Positions 1-11,296 of a DNA stretch of 64,000 bases are shown here, piece by piece. Position numbers and translations under genes: made by a program. Each line of letters opens with the position of its first letter. Position 1 is the first letter of the stretch. Under the pieces are notes generated by a model. That model did no database searches and was not told where the DNA came from. It saw nothing but the letters and a program-made list of their open reading frames with translations. Source of the stretch: Marasmius tenuissimus. Taxonomy: Eukaryota > Basidiomycota > Agaricomycetes > Agaricales > Marasmiaceae. The stretch lies in contig JAQOTA010000061.1 of the NCBI GenBank assembly GCA_029532415.1, forward strand, positions 186,001-250,000. Reading direction: 5' to 3'.

Positions 1-35
1 ACTCTCACCAGCAAACACACGTGAGATCCTCTCAG

Positions 36-1505
36 ACTAGTACCAAACTCATTGGAGTAAGTGGCACGCGCTATTCATGAATGGGCCTGACTGACCTCAC
101 TACTCACAGCCAGATGTGGTCGTATTGGCTGGGTTCGTTACGCAGACCTCAGTGCATCACCCAGCAAGTTCTACAATGAGAGCTGTCTTCCAACTGGCAT
201 AAAGATCCTTAACCCAGCAAAGGATGCCCGAGAGGTAGATACGGCTGAGGTCTGGAAGCTCATAGGTCACTTCGTGGCGAAGTTTGGCATTGAGGGAGAG
301 GTCTTCACTTTCCGCCCTGTTGACAAATTGTCTCCTGATCCACCACCCATTTTGCCCAGTGCAGCCGAAGCAGAGGATGAATCAGAGGAAGAGGAACTGG
401 TTGGTGCTAGCGGAACGAGCTGCGAAAAAGTAGTTGAAGAGGAATGGAAAGGAATTCAGGAGGAATCCTCAGATTCGGATACAGACTCAGACTCAGATTC
501 AGAGTCATCAGAGTTGGAGCTGGAGTCAAAGTCAGAGCTGGTGTTCCACCCTCTCAAGGAGAACTGAGGGCAGGGACACGATCAGGTATTCACCCTCTTC
601 TCCCTGATCTCTGTATGCAAACAACTGATGTATCTCCCTGTAGTCTTCGCCCAGTGAGGATGAGGGTGCCTCTAATGTGGTATGTCCTCTATCCAGTTGA
701 CTTTACCTATGATTGCGGGTGACTGATCACTTACACAGGTGATGAGGAACAGTACTGATGATGGTACCGACGGCGTGAGCGACACAGTCGGTCACAACAC
801 CGGCACCAATGGCAGAATAGACAGTGATGCCAACACCGTTAACGACGGCACCAATGGCAGCATCAACGGTTACGTCAAAGCCGCCAGCACCAATAGTAAT
901 ACTGATGCCCAAGCTGGCAGCACTGATGCTGACGTTGAGATGGTTGACAACAATTCGGCCAACCCTGTGGACTTCATCAACAATGGCATAGCCAGCGCTA
1001 GTGCAGCTCTCACCTTCACCAACCCCCTCAACACCAACACAACTGTCAACCCCCACAACAGCAACGACAACATCCATGGTAATAACCATGGGGATGGGGT
1101 GAGCCTCTTGTGCGGCATTTGAACAACATGATGATGACATTTTAACGCCACACACGGAAGCATCCTTCCTTGACCACCTCTGTGATTTCACAGCCACGTT
1201 CTTCCCGGAGAACCCGCAGCCAAACCACAGAGGTGCCTCTACTGCCTCTGCCTCCAACGGATATGCGTTCGGCGGACCCAAAGCGTCAAAGTGCTGTCGT
1301 ATCGCAGTCTTTGACGTCTGCAATTTGTGCTCCCAGGAACTCCAAGACAAACTCCAAGGCAGCTTTGTCGGGGTCAGAGATTCCCAGGGTGGCTTTGTCG
1401 GGGTCGGGGATTATTCGTTTACCGGCTCAGAAACGCAAGCGCACGGGTGATGAAGGCGACGAGGAGAAAGTATCGGGGCGAGATATTAGGCGGAGGAACA
1501 TGTAG
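36..1505 (+). CDS. Hypothetical acidic/Ser-rich protein, multi-exon, 5' incomplete
   Basis: I do not recognise this protein. A consistent spliced frame can be built from exons 36-56, 114-540, 644-679, 739-1098 and 1161-1505. The best-supported junctions are the intron 680-738 (GTATGT..ACACAG) and the intron 1099-1160 (GTGAGC..GGAAG), both in phase 0. The donor at 541 (GTGTTC) is weak. The stronger donor at 586 would leave an in-frame TGA at 565, so either 541 is used or the copy is damaged. The second exon encodes a globular stretch (WVRYADLS, then AEVWKLIGHFVAKFG) and ends in an Asp/Ser/Glu run. The fourth exon is Asn/Thr/Asp-rich. The last ends in a basic, nuclear-localisation-like tail (QKRKRTGDEGDEEK, RDIRRR). 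A nuclear role is inference from the basic tail only. The gene starts upstream of the window. Confidence 0.5.
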
Positions 1506-1562
1506 CCTGGTTTTTGAATCACATATACACTCACCTTGAGCAATTTCTTGCCCATGTTCTTC

Positions 1563-1850
1563 ACTCAAGTTCGTACTTCCTTTTACTCATGTTCATACTC
1601 TCGAGTCTCTTTATCATTCGCTCAAGTCCACATTTTCCTTCACTCAAGTTCATTTTCCTCTTCGCTCAAGTCCATACTTTATGTTCGCTCAAGTCTGGCT
1701 TTTTCTCTCAAGGCTATTTATTCCCTACTCAATTTTCGCTCAAGTTCCCTACCTATATCAGTACAGAGTGAATCTTTTTCTGCTCAAGTCGCTCTCAAGA
1801 TTTCCTCAAGTCATTCCTTCAGATATTTGTCAAGTTAATACTCAAGTTTT
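1563..1850. repeat. Cluster of CTCAAGT motifs in a pyrimidine-rich tract
   Basis: About nine exact CTCAAGT copies, often TTCGCTCAAGTCC or TTCACTCAAGTTC, plus degenerate relatives, lie in under 300 bp of TC-rich DNA just after the stop at 1505. The spacing is irregular (about 20-50 bp), so this is not a simple tandem array. It may be the 3' UTR of the preceding gene or a decayed minisatellite. Confidence 0.55.
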
Positions 1851-1861
1851 TTGAGGTCCAC

Positions 1862-2846
1862 TAGGTGAGCAGCATACTTGAGGGTGAAAACTTAAGGTAG
1901 AGGGCCTAAGGAGCCTCAAGGGTTTTGCCCTGATTTTGAAGGGAAGGTGGCCGTGGAGTAGTATGCCCCTTCGTTGGTTCCAATGCTTTCTATTAGGCGG
2001 TTCCCCTACCTGTGGATCATAACCGACACTGGTCAACGATTGGTGGTGCGGAAGGAATACATTCGAGGTTATTGGGCGACAGATGCGGTACCGTTCAAGC
2101 TCTCAAACCGATTCAGAGCTGTTGCTCGTCAGCTCGACGTCTTTGCTACACAAAAAGCTCCATCCCTGTTCTTTACCAGTACCACTATTCATTTCGAAAG
2201 TTTTCGATAAGGTCCTTGGTTGATAACGGAACGAGCTTTTCAACTCGTAACGATTTGACGTTCAGTCTTATCGGGGGAAGGACGGGTCGGCAGTCGGATT
2301 GGTTTTGGTTGGTGGCGGCTTTCATTTTTGATACCTCCATTCTCGTCATTATGGCTGTCAACGGTGTCCTCTCCGGTCGTAGCAATAGGCTTCGAAGCTT
2401 ACAAACTACTATACGAATGGCCCACACTTTCACACCTTGACCTTACCATACCACTCGAGTACATTACTATCAACATCTCGAACTACTTTAACATATACAA
2501 GCTCGAGATCAGGTATATCATCGGGTTTGTACTACACATTCCCGACTCTGACGTCGGCGGGCCTCGTAGACGCCCTGAATCCCTGGGTAAGGGCAGCAGG
2601 ACTTCCTTCGATGTTGTCAAATGAGGAACGGGTGGCGAGAGATAGAACATAGTACGTGTTGAAATAGAGGGCGATATCTTGACCCATATGAACATTCGAC
2701 TCGGTTCAATGATATTTCTCGTCCTTTCCTTTGAAAAGAAATTGGAAAAATACTACCAGTGTTTCTCGCCTCTGGAAGTCGCTTATAAATACAAGTCAAA
2801 TCTGAGAGTGAAGTAGCGGACTATTTACCAGTGACCGACGGCATTA
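1862..2846. other. No confident gene; possible membrane-protein remnant
   Basis: Only short, mutually incompatible open frames are present. Around 2285-2390 the + strand encodes a hydrophobic stretch (WFWLVAAFIFDTSILVIMAV) that resembles one transmembrane segment of a fungal multi-pass protein. No start, splice pattern or continuation could be built, so I treat it as a possible relic. Confidence 0.2.
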
Positions 2847-4193
2847 CAGCTCTTTTCGGAACTTAGGGCGTGGGCGTTTTTTTTTCCCGCGTGGGCCCAA
2901 ATACAGGGGAAACACTGCGATTTTTAGGGCTCGTGAATAGAAATGAAATTGTACCGGACATATAACATTCTTGAAAGAAAAATCAGGGCTTTGAGCTGGT
3001 GTAATTCTTGTGGTTGTTGGTGCAGAGGAAGGGTGACAGCGAGCTCATTGTTGCTCACAGTGCTCGGGGATTGTGGGAACTTTGACCCAAACTGTTTCAT
3101 GCATGAGTTGGGTCAGGATGGTCATTGGTGAGAGAGAAGAACAAGAAACACAAAGGACGCGTCAGATGCGACTACAGTTTAGGTCAAAGTTCCCATGATC
3201 CCCGAGCACTGTAAGCAACGATGAGCTCGCTATCACCCTTCCTCTGCACCAACAACCACAAAACTTATACCAGCTCAAAGCCTTGATTTTTCTCTCAAGA
3301 ATGTTATATGTCCGGTACAATTTCATTTCTATTCACGAGCCCTAAAAATCGCAGTGTTCAAGGGGTGTCACCCGGGCATCTCGGTCATATGGAGTAGGGG
3401 GGGGAGGGGGGGTCCCCGAGCCCTTAAGGTCAAAAAGTGACCCCCTTCAGCGGACCTTGGGGGGTCTAAAGAGCCCTTTCATAACATTTTGACATTCATT
3501 TAGAGTACTCAGAGGCTGGAGATTGAAGTAGACGGCCAGTACGGCCAAAAATTAGATGTTTTTGTGCCAGAATCCAGTGTGAACTGTACAAGTCACTGAA
3601 CTTGGGAAGGTATGCCAGAGTCTAGAGTCCAGGTTTTGTACCTTTGTATCAGACATATGATTCCCTGAAGCAACCCACTTGAGTCCTACTGTATTCAGAG
3701 GGTCTCTGTAATGCCCCATGTAGTTATCACCATGCCGAAGCCGGCCTGAACTTATTTACTAATATTTGTATTGACTGGTATTTAAACTGGCGTCAAACTA
3801 CTTTGACGCCAGCCTCTTCTTTCACTCGTACAGTAACATACCTTGGTTATAAATACTTTGTCGTGTTCACACGCGTGATTGAGGCCTGGGCAGTAACAAG
3901 CCCGTATCACCATTACAGTCTCAGTACTTTTTAAGTAATATTAACACCAACTCAGACTGGAAAATACATTGTCAGGATGTGTTCAATAGGTGAGATGGGC
4001 ATGTGACTGTGAGAACCACCTTCCCAAAATAGTAGGAGGGAGGGGGGAGGGGGGGGTCCCGAAGGGCCTTAAGTTCGTATGGGAACATCATATATAAAAG
4101 TTTTTTTGGTGACACCCCTTGGCAGTGTTTCCCCTGCATTTGGGCCCGCGCGGGGAAAAAAAAAGCCCGCGCCCTAAGTTCCGGAAAGAGCTG
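2847..4193. mobile_element. Long palindromic MITE, Tc1/mariner-like (TA-flanked), interrupted
   Basis: The ends are CAGCTCTTTTCGGAACTTAG at 2847 and its near-perfect inverse at 4193, each bordered by TA (2845-2846 and 4194-4195). TA duplication and a CAG start are typical of Tc1/mariner/pogo elements. Apart from the nested element at 3359-4121 and its duplicated target, the two arms are inverted copies of each other over roughly 240 bp. Mirrored landmarks include the T-run/A-run block, the AATCAGGGCTTTGAGCTGG segment, and GTGCTCGGGGAT against ATCCCCGAGCAC. They meet at a loop of about 80 bp near 3095-3175. The pre-insertion length is about 576 bp. No transposase is encoded, and short open frames here are by-products of the hairpin. 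Confidence 0.75.
3359..4121. mobile_element. hAT-like MITE with 14-bp TIRs and 8-bp TSD
   Basis: This 763-bp insertion begins CAAGGGGTGTCACC and ends with the exact inverse GGTGACACCCCTTG. It is flanked by the 8-bp direct repeat GCAGTGTT (3351-3358 and 4122-4129). The other arm of the host palindrome shows the empty site with one GCAGTGTT, which confirms the insertion. An 8-bp target duplication is characteristic of hAT elements, but the superfamily call is inference because no transposase is present. Near both ends, in the same orientation, are G-runs of up to eight (about 3394-3416 and 4035-4058), each followed by a CCTTAAG-like motif. Confidence 0.8.
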
Positions 4194-4204
4194 TAACGGG
4201 AAGA

Positions 4205-5217
4205 CACTGGGGGCATTTTGATGTCAGATTCCACCTGTATGTAACATGTCATATTGTAGTCATATCTGATAGGACACTGTGACCAAGTAAAGAGTTTTTT
4301 GTATTAAATTACAATCATTCTGAGCAGTAGGTAGTCAGAAATAATCCCGCAGGCTCAAGCATCAACATGAAGTTATTGTCTGAACTGTGTTCGAGCCGAT
4401 GCCGGGTGATATTCTGGGACAAAGGGAAGTTGGGACTGGTCATACAGGAACGAGCATCAACATACTCCGAATTCTTGGACTGTAAAGGCCGTCCCCTCGG
4501 CAGTGGCATTGGGTCCAGTCCGCCTCAAGACTGGCGACCTATCAAGCCCGTATTTTTGTCCAAGGTCGTGAGACTCGGCTTAAACGTGGTTTTTTTCTGG
4601 TGAGCTTTGGAGAAACGCAAAGGTTTAAATTAGGTTTAAAGATAATAGATACATTGAAGTCGATGCTAACATCTAGTCTCCAGATAGATCTTGTGAGGTT
4701 AAAACGTTAGAAAACAGTAGGAACCTGGTGCCGTACCGGATTGTCTCCGGCATCAACATTAAATTATCGATGCCATCGTGGGGCCGTTGCATCAGGATAC
4801 TCGCCACCGTGGCTTCTCTTTCAGTTCCTGCCAGGAAATCCGGCGGAGGGGGGATTTCAGGCGTCAAAACCACTTACGGGTTCTCAGGCTTGTAGCTGTC
4901 CTCATAGTTTGCCGCTGAGTGCCAACGCAGGCCACTGATCTTGTTCTAAAAGCATTGGGCCGCGCAGCCCGGTGGCCAGTGTAACCTGAAACCAATCACA
5001 TTGGACCTAGCACCAGGCTCAACCTCGTTGTGTTTACATCAATGCTTGTCCCACCTTCTACCCCAAAATATCATGCATATTAAACTATAGTTTTGGGTAG
5101 AAAGTGGGTAGAAAGTTCCTGTTGTGTCCTTTTTTTGGTCACGGAGGTCCTATTGTATATGACTACAAACTGACATGTTACATACAAGTGGAATCTGACA
5201 TCAAAATGCCCCCAGTG
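4205..5217. mobile_element. CACTA-like non-autonomous element, about 90-bp TIRs
   Basis: The left end CACTGGGGGCATTTTGATG (from 4205) recurs inverted at 5217. The inverted repeat extends about 60 bp with few mismatches, then more weakly to about 90 bp. The element is flanked by the 3-bp repeat AGA (4202-4204 and 5218-5220). A CACTG terminus with a 3-bp duplication fits the CMC/EnSpm group. The 1013-bp element encodes no recognisable transposase. Its left end lies only 9 bp beyond the TA that closes the neighbouring mariner-like MITE. Confidence 0.7.
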
Positions 5218-5220
5218 AGA

Positions 5221-6301
5221 GATTGTGTAGGAATGGGTTTGCTCTCGGCGATCGACGTGATGGACTGTAATCCTGTCAGGCTGAGCCCCGGCTGAGAAAG
5301 GCAGGGCTGCGGAGAGGTGACGGTAAGAAGAGGTCATTGAGTCGGGATTACGATTCGTCGCAAAGTTAGGGGGGGTTTGTTAGCGACAATGTAGGATGAT
5401 TTTCTCTATTGCCTGGACACCATTCTAGTATGACAGATCCTTCACTAGAGTTTGAAGCACAAGTACTATAAAGATCAACCCCGCACCAGCGTCCCACCAA
5501 TGATTCATCAATGGGAGGGGTGTCTTCGCGGTCATTTCGTGCCGGTTCAGGTGAATGGGCTGAGTGACCAAGCGCCCCAGATCGCAAACAGCATTGATTG
5601 ACTCTGTTCATTGAGGGATGTAACCGTTAATCACCGTCCCTTCTGATCGTCTGCTTGCAATATGTACAAACTCGAGCATCTTCATCTCCACCAATACCCA
5701 GATCATCACAATCGTGATTCTGATTCTTCGCTATCACCGAATTGGAGCGGGCGGCTTAAGATAAGTTTGATTATCTCGACTGACACCTATCAGTAATCTG
5801 TTCACCGACTGTCGATGATACCGAGGTGAGTTATCGAAGCGAGCACGAGATAAACAGATTGACACTCACTTGTTCCTTAAATCTAAATAACAGAAGTGAC
5901 GCTTTCCGTGCCCTCTTGAAGATCTCCTGAATGGGGAACTGCGATGTAAGATGACTCAAATCACACACTAACATTCACCTCGAGTGCAGTCCCATCGACA
6001 TATAGGGTTGATCTCAGCGATGTATGAAGTTGCCGTTGTCACAAGTGCTCCTGGCATAGCCCAACGCGAAGCCCACGAGTCAACAGATTGACTGAGAATT
6101 GTGAAGCATTTACTCATATGACCCTCTTGTATGCATGGATTGAACTGCACCAGGACATTTTTGGATATATCAAAGAGTATTTATACCTGTAGCCTACTAG
6201 TGACCTGATAGCTGATCAGCACCTCCTCTAGCAGATTACCAGTACCTACAGTTGATTAGCGTCCCTGCGTTCGGATCGAAAAGTATACCCTCCGATACAA
6301 A
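5221..6301. other. Intergenic, no supported gene
   Basis: No open frame here has splice signals or recognisable similarity. The last part (about 6150-6301) is presumably the promoter and 5' leader of the membrane protein gene starting at 6302. Confidence 0.5.
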
Positions 6302-7733
6302 ATGCCTGGGGGTTCGGATATAGACCTTCTTACGGTCATGGTACGTTCAAAATCCACTTCGGACTCCCGACAGCCTTGAAAGCTTTTCAATGTAGGTTGG
6401 GTCTACACTATATGGTATGTGGTACCTCTCACAACATTTTTTGTGCTGAACTTTGTTCTAGGAGCTTACACGATCCTTTACGTGCTATCCGTGTATATTC
6501 TTTTTACCCAGAAACGCGGTCGTTATTGGGTTCATTGGATCCTGATCACTACCATATTCGTCGCAGCGACCATTCAATTTGGCCTCAGATACCGTCTGTA
6601 TGATGATTATATGCTCGATATAGAGCCTCGAACCGAACAGATACACCTCGCGATATCGGTACTCACGATCATTGCAAAGTGAGTGCAGCCATTTCAGGAC
6701 AACACCGGCTATCAAACTAAATTGCGGCTTCACTTGAATGGACAGTTGCGTGGCAGACATTCTTCTGGTGGGCATTTAATCGTGATACCTCACATACTGT
6801 CTTTCATCGACGTCGAATCAGCTGTGGCGTTGCTACCTCGTATGGGACCGCAAACTCAAAGTGGTGATTGTACCCTTGCTCTTTTGCCTTGGAACCAATG
6901 GTTGGTGCCATGTCTTTTGAACCAGAGGAGAATTTGGGCTAAAATTTGATGTGTCCTGTTGCCTACTCAGCATTCGGCTTTGTTCAGGCCATATGTTTAA
7001 ACAATACTGGGTCCAGCTCCCAAGGTTTCGGATTTTTTTTCGCCATTTTTGGTTTTTGCACTGTCACTAGTAACCTTCTTTTGACCGGTTTGCTTGGTAA
7101 GCATTCCAAATCTTCTGTCCCCCTCGTCTCGAGCTGATTAAACTCGATGCTGTAGCCGGGCGTATCTGTTTTATCGTCAACAGGGTTACGCGATACTTAC
7201 CACCCTTGTCGCACAAGAGGTACAAGACTATTATCTCCGCAACGTACGTTCAGACCCCACATAGCTTGAGATCCAATTTCTCATACTACTGTCAAGTTTG
7301 GAATCGGGGCTCCTGTACCCCATGATCTTGCTCATATATGCGCTCTCTGATATTTTGAGGTGGCTATTAGAGCAACCTTCCATTGATTGGAGCTTGCTCG
7401 GAAGGATATCCTGTGTCACCTATGACTCATTGATCAACATAATGGTTTGTGATACATCCTCACTACTCAGCAAAGATCTAGACGCTCATACTCACCAACT
7501 CACAGGGAATTGCTTCGGCCTTGATCATAGTCCGTATTTCCCTTGGGATTGCTATCCACGATGAAAAGACATTCAAAGAAACCATCCTGCGCAATCAGGG
7601 CCCCTCCCTGAATGGGCCGGGACCACAAAATGTCATTGACCTAGGCCGAGAACCTTGTGGCTGTGAGCAATCCCGTCGGGAAACTGGGGAATCGGACTTG
7701 GAGTCACAGGTTCAAGAGAGGAAGGAATTGTAA
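6302..7733 (+). CDS. Multi-pass integral membrane protein, Agaricomycete-expanded family
   Basis: Nine exons give an uninterrupted 321-aa protein: 6302-6340, 6396-6414, 6462-6678, 6746-6767, 6822-6900, 6971-7096, 7156-7243, 7297-7444 and 7506-7733. Total coding length is 966 nt and every intron is GT..AG. The start MPGGSDIDLLTVM fits the short luminal N-terminus usual in this family. Family landmarks in order are VGSTLYGAYTILYVL (first membrane segment), VADILLLWRCYLVWD, AGRICFIVNR and LESGLLYP, then a hydrophilic C-terminal tail of about 60 residues. I infer about seven membrane helices. The family is common in mushrooms, and I know of no established function or named domain. A 3'-truncated relative with the same exon lengths lies at 22685-23820, and a last-exon relic at 48930-49171. 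Confidence 0.85.
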
Positions 7734-8338
7734 GATCAAACACATGATATGGTTTCTTCCGATTGCTCGGTGGTCTCTGTAATTCATTAATGTCAATTTG
7801 TGGTAGGAGAACAACAATGTACATCTAACCAGAATTTGTGTTGAGTATGCTGTCTGTAATTTCCAGTTCTGTGCCCTGGTATATACTACTGTCACAGCTC
7901 TCTGTTTACTCGCAGGAATTCCTGTACCTTGAATTAATTTTGGGCGGTTACTACCTCTTTTTCTTCAGTAGATTTGGTGAGGGAAAAGGGTGAGAAAATG
8001 GGGATAAGGAGGATACCCAGACTTGTATTGGAACTGGTCCCCTATGGCGGACCTTCTCGCGGCAAATAAAGATCAAGGGCAACGCCTTTCAGGACGTTTA
8101 TTCATGGAGGAAAACGTCAACTATATAATAAGCCATCGGATGTACCCGTCAAATTGTCCGCCTGGCGAGATGAATCCGCATCTTACTACAATCATACCTC
8201 TAGCTCGTCATATTCAGGAGTTTGGAGATTTGAACTCTGCGGTGGTCAACGGGCAGTCCCCCCGTTCTGTTTTTGTTTTTGTGTTTGTCATTTGTACAAG
8301 ACAGCCCTAAGTAGATACAAAGCATTGTCTCTCGCAAA
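7734..8338. other. Intergenic, no supported gene
   Basis: This is the downstream region of two convergent genes. The open frames near 8023-8342 have no splice support or recognisable product. A TTTTTGTTTTTGTG tract lies near 8270-8287. Confidence 0.5.
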
Positions 8339-8564
8339 CTAGCAAGTGGGTATCTGTACCGGGCCTGAAGGCCCCTGGACCACGCACATTCCATGGTTTT
8401 GGCGGACTTCGACTGCAAGAGAAGCAGTAACAGTCGTTACCACTGGAGAAATAATATCAGGAATGGGAATGTTAGGGAAGGATGTCCAGTGACCAGGGCT
8501 CACCGAGAGCGAAGGCCGTGACGATGGCAAGGACGACGGTCAAGGTGGTTCGAGGGGTTTTCAT
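8339..8564 (-). CDS. Small secreted peptide, 54 aa, one intron
   Basis: Exon 1 is 8564-8504 and exon 2 is 8442-8339. The intron 8503-8443 is 61 nt with GTGAGC..CTCCAG. The spliced 165 nt encode 54 residues and end in TAG. The N-terminus MKTPRTTLTVVLAIVTAFAL is a clear signal-peptide-like hydrophobic segment, with a likely cleavage after an Ala around residues 25-30. The short mature part has two cysteines (HGMCVVQG and PTC at the end) that could pair. It is small, secreted and without recognisable domains, so it fits the loose class of fungal small secreted proteins. An effector or signalling role is speculation. The correct phase across a canonical intron is the main support. Confidence 0.55.
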
Positions 8565-10675
8565 GTTGGCTTTTGGTTTCTGTCGACAGTGGGTATGATT
8601 GCGTATGGGTAGCTTGAGGGGTTGAATGTTTACCCATGAGCAGCATTCACTTTTTAACGTCCCCAGTAGAGAATCGCCAGGGTGGTACGGACCCTCGTCG
8701 CAACTCGCTGGCACTCACATTCAGAACGGAATATTCAAAAGGTAGGGTGGTGGGAGAGAATGTATTCGGCATGATGGCGCGGATCACTGGGTGGCGTCCG
8801 CACAGCTACCGATACAAAGAGGATTTTCCGAGTCCCGAGATGGTTTGGCGCACCCCTACTACACAAAGTACGCGCAGCTTGATACCGGAGCGTACCATGT
8901 GAACAACGGGCTGCTCACGGGCTGTGAACAGGCCGTGTGCCTAGCCGAGTAATTTGAATAAACGAAAGGCCTCCGATGGCCATGGATTGTAATTATTTAA
9001 ATGATTTTCGACACGCAAATTAGGAATTTCCCAGAATAACATAAAAGTTTAATTTTTCTGTTGCAATAAGATAACACAAGCGATACGTTACAACCTGAGA
9101 GACACGGAAAATGAGTAGAAGATCGAATGACGCGCGAGAGACGCGCCTTCATCCTACGAGCAAGCCCACGTGACAACTGATTACCTGTTTGGGAGCCCGG
9201 GAATTTGGGTTCATTTTCCCTCTTCCTCTACTACCATCCTTCATCAGTGCCTCCCCTGCCTCCATCTCTTAGCACCCCTACTCCTGTGGATTATGTGAGA
9301 TATCTAGTAAGTGCTGAACCTTCCTGATCTCACTAGTGCTCACAAATTTGACAAACCTTTCATTAAAACAGCTGCAGGTCAGTTTCTGAGCAGATTTGGC
9401 CAATTGCTGCCCTTCAACCTCGTTCACGCTCGTTTAGAGGCCTCAGTCGGAGTCCGGGAGGCTATAGAACGGTTCTAGGGATGATTGTGAGTACCTAAAT
9501 CCGTTCATTGCTTGTTTTGAAATTCTAACCCATGTTTTCCATTAGTTCCTTTCTTTGTACCGCATAATTCTTGCATAAATTCAATGACCAGTCTCCTGTA
9601 ACAGGCTAAATTTCTGGCCATTTCATTTTTGGGACCCCTATCTTTTCTCCCACTTCCACACCCCTCTGTACCCTCTCCAATTATGTCCTCATCCACCTTT
9701 CATTCTTATCCACCCCCTATGTTTTCCACTTTATTTTACTTGGGAAATTTGGATGCCACACAGTGGCATCCCAGGCCTGGATTCAGAGGACAAGTTATTC
9801 TAAATATCTTCAACTGTTTTTTGCTCAATAATGTTGGATACCGTAACTTCCTGAGGTAGACATAAGACTTACTTCACAAAATTGTTGAGTTAGCCCTCTT
9901 GATTTCTGTGAGTAACCAATCTGTTATAATCCAGGACTGACACAATATTCGGTACAATCTGGGTTTGACGTAGTTATCCCCTTCTAATCATGTATGTTCA
10001 GGGTATTGGGCAAAACAACTGAGAGTGTCTTGGTATAAGCTGCTTGCAAATGTGAATAAACAGAGACACGTTTCTCTGCACCTCATTGTTTCATTGCAAA
10101 TCCACTGACAGCAAATACAGACATTGCCAATTTGTGAAGAAGTTGGAAGAAGTTTCAAAAGTGAAAGATTAGAAAATGATGGTTCCAATCTTAGATGACT
10201 CCTTTGTCTTTTTTTGGTTGAAGATCACAAAATTGCATGTATATTATAGTGTATTTGCTCAGAGTTTTGGAGGTATGAAATGTGTCGACAAGAGCCAAAC
10301 GAGATTTTACCTGTTTGATTAATGGTATGGATATCCCATTCCTCAAGGAAAGCGGGCAACAGGACCAGCAAAACAAAGTGTTCCCATCCTTTCCATGCAG
10401 GGTGAGCGACCCTCGTTGCAGCTCATCCAGCTTATCCTTTTTATCTTTTTTTTTTTGCATCTAAGGATGGTCTAGGTGGCAGTAAATCCATCTCCGCATA
10501 CACAATGAAGTGCGCCTATGCTTTTCTTCACAACCATAGGTCATAACACCAGAAGACCCTATTCACTGCTGTTGGGTTCAATGGTAGCACGGGATAGAAA
10601 ATGAAAATGTTGATCAGTGCGGTCCACGGTACCAAATCGTATTTGTAAACAAAACAGTACACAGCAATTTGCATC
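8565..10675. other. Intergenic, no supported gene
   Basis: I found no gene model on either strand. The first few hundred bases would hold the promoter of the minus-strand peptide gene. The stretch 9230-10600 is AT-richer with scattered short frames, none continuous across introns. Confidence 0.45.
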
Positions 10676-11296
10676 ATGCCTCTCTTCTACTTATCACAAA
10701 CCATGTCGACAGATAGTATTGACAGAGGTATGTACCGATATATGTCATTATGCCACTCAACTCAACCCTACAGCTAGTACTCTGCCTGAGTGACTTGCCT
10801 AAAAATGCAATTGAGAGCATGGCAAAGATGTTGATGGATGAAGTGTTTGGTATGAACTGTGTTTCACAATAACATGTTTACCTTCTGACATTTGTTATAC
10901 ATGGATGCTTTAGATCAAATTACTGCTGAGAAGAACAACAATGTTTCTGCAAAAATACAGCATGACATTTGGAGTCACCTTGACAGACTTGGCCTCGACA
11001 GACACAGTGCGTGTATCGACCTATTTCTCAATGTGGCTCCATGTTGAATATGAGCATCAGTCTGACTCAAGGAACAAGCACATACTATCATGGCACTCAC
11101 TGACATCCTGAAACCATATTCTGCCATGGTAGCAGAGAGGAAGGAAGAATTATACAAAGAAGATGCAAAGCTACACTATGAAGGGAAAGAGCATGCGGCT
11201 CAAATGGGTGGCATGATGTCCAAGCTATGTTACAACACACGTTACACAGGAGAAGGCTGCACAAACTGTGGCTATTCAAAATGTCAAGAGGCATGA
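10676..11296 (+). CDS. Hypothetical protein, multi-exon, C-terminal Cys pair
   Basis: The product is not recognised. Exons 10676-10727, 10778-10849 and 10914 onward join in frame through GT..AG introns (10728-10777 and 10850-10913) and encode MPLFYLSQTMSTDSIDR, then a helical, charged stretch (LPKNAIESMAKMLMDEVFD, AKIQHDIWSHLDRLGL). The last segment is 11072-11296 (EQAHTIMALTDILKPYSAM, then GEGCTNCGYSKCQEA). The junction before it is doubtful. An in-frame solution needs a weak donor near 11033 and an unusually short 39-nt intron, whereas the better donor GTGCGT near 11008 breaks the frame. Either the gene is damaged or the splice site is non-standard. The C-terminal CxxC pattern might bind a metal. 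Confidence 0.4.

Noticed and set aside
739..1122. Repeated ACC-AAT / GGC-AAT codons as a microsatellite
   Set aside because: The pattern follows low-complexity Asn/Thr coding in a spliced frame and shows no regular DNA repeat unit.
2943..3131. Open frame in the palindromic MITE
   Set aside because: It lies in the hairpin arm and loop. The mirrored sequence, lack of homology and lack of splice context make it a by-product.
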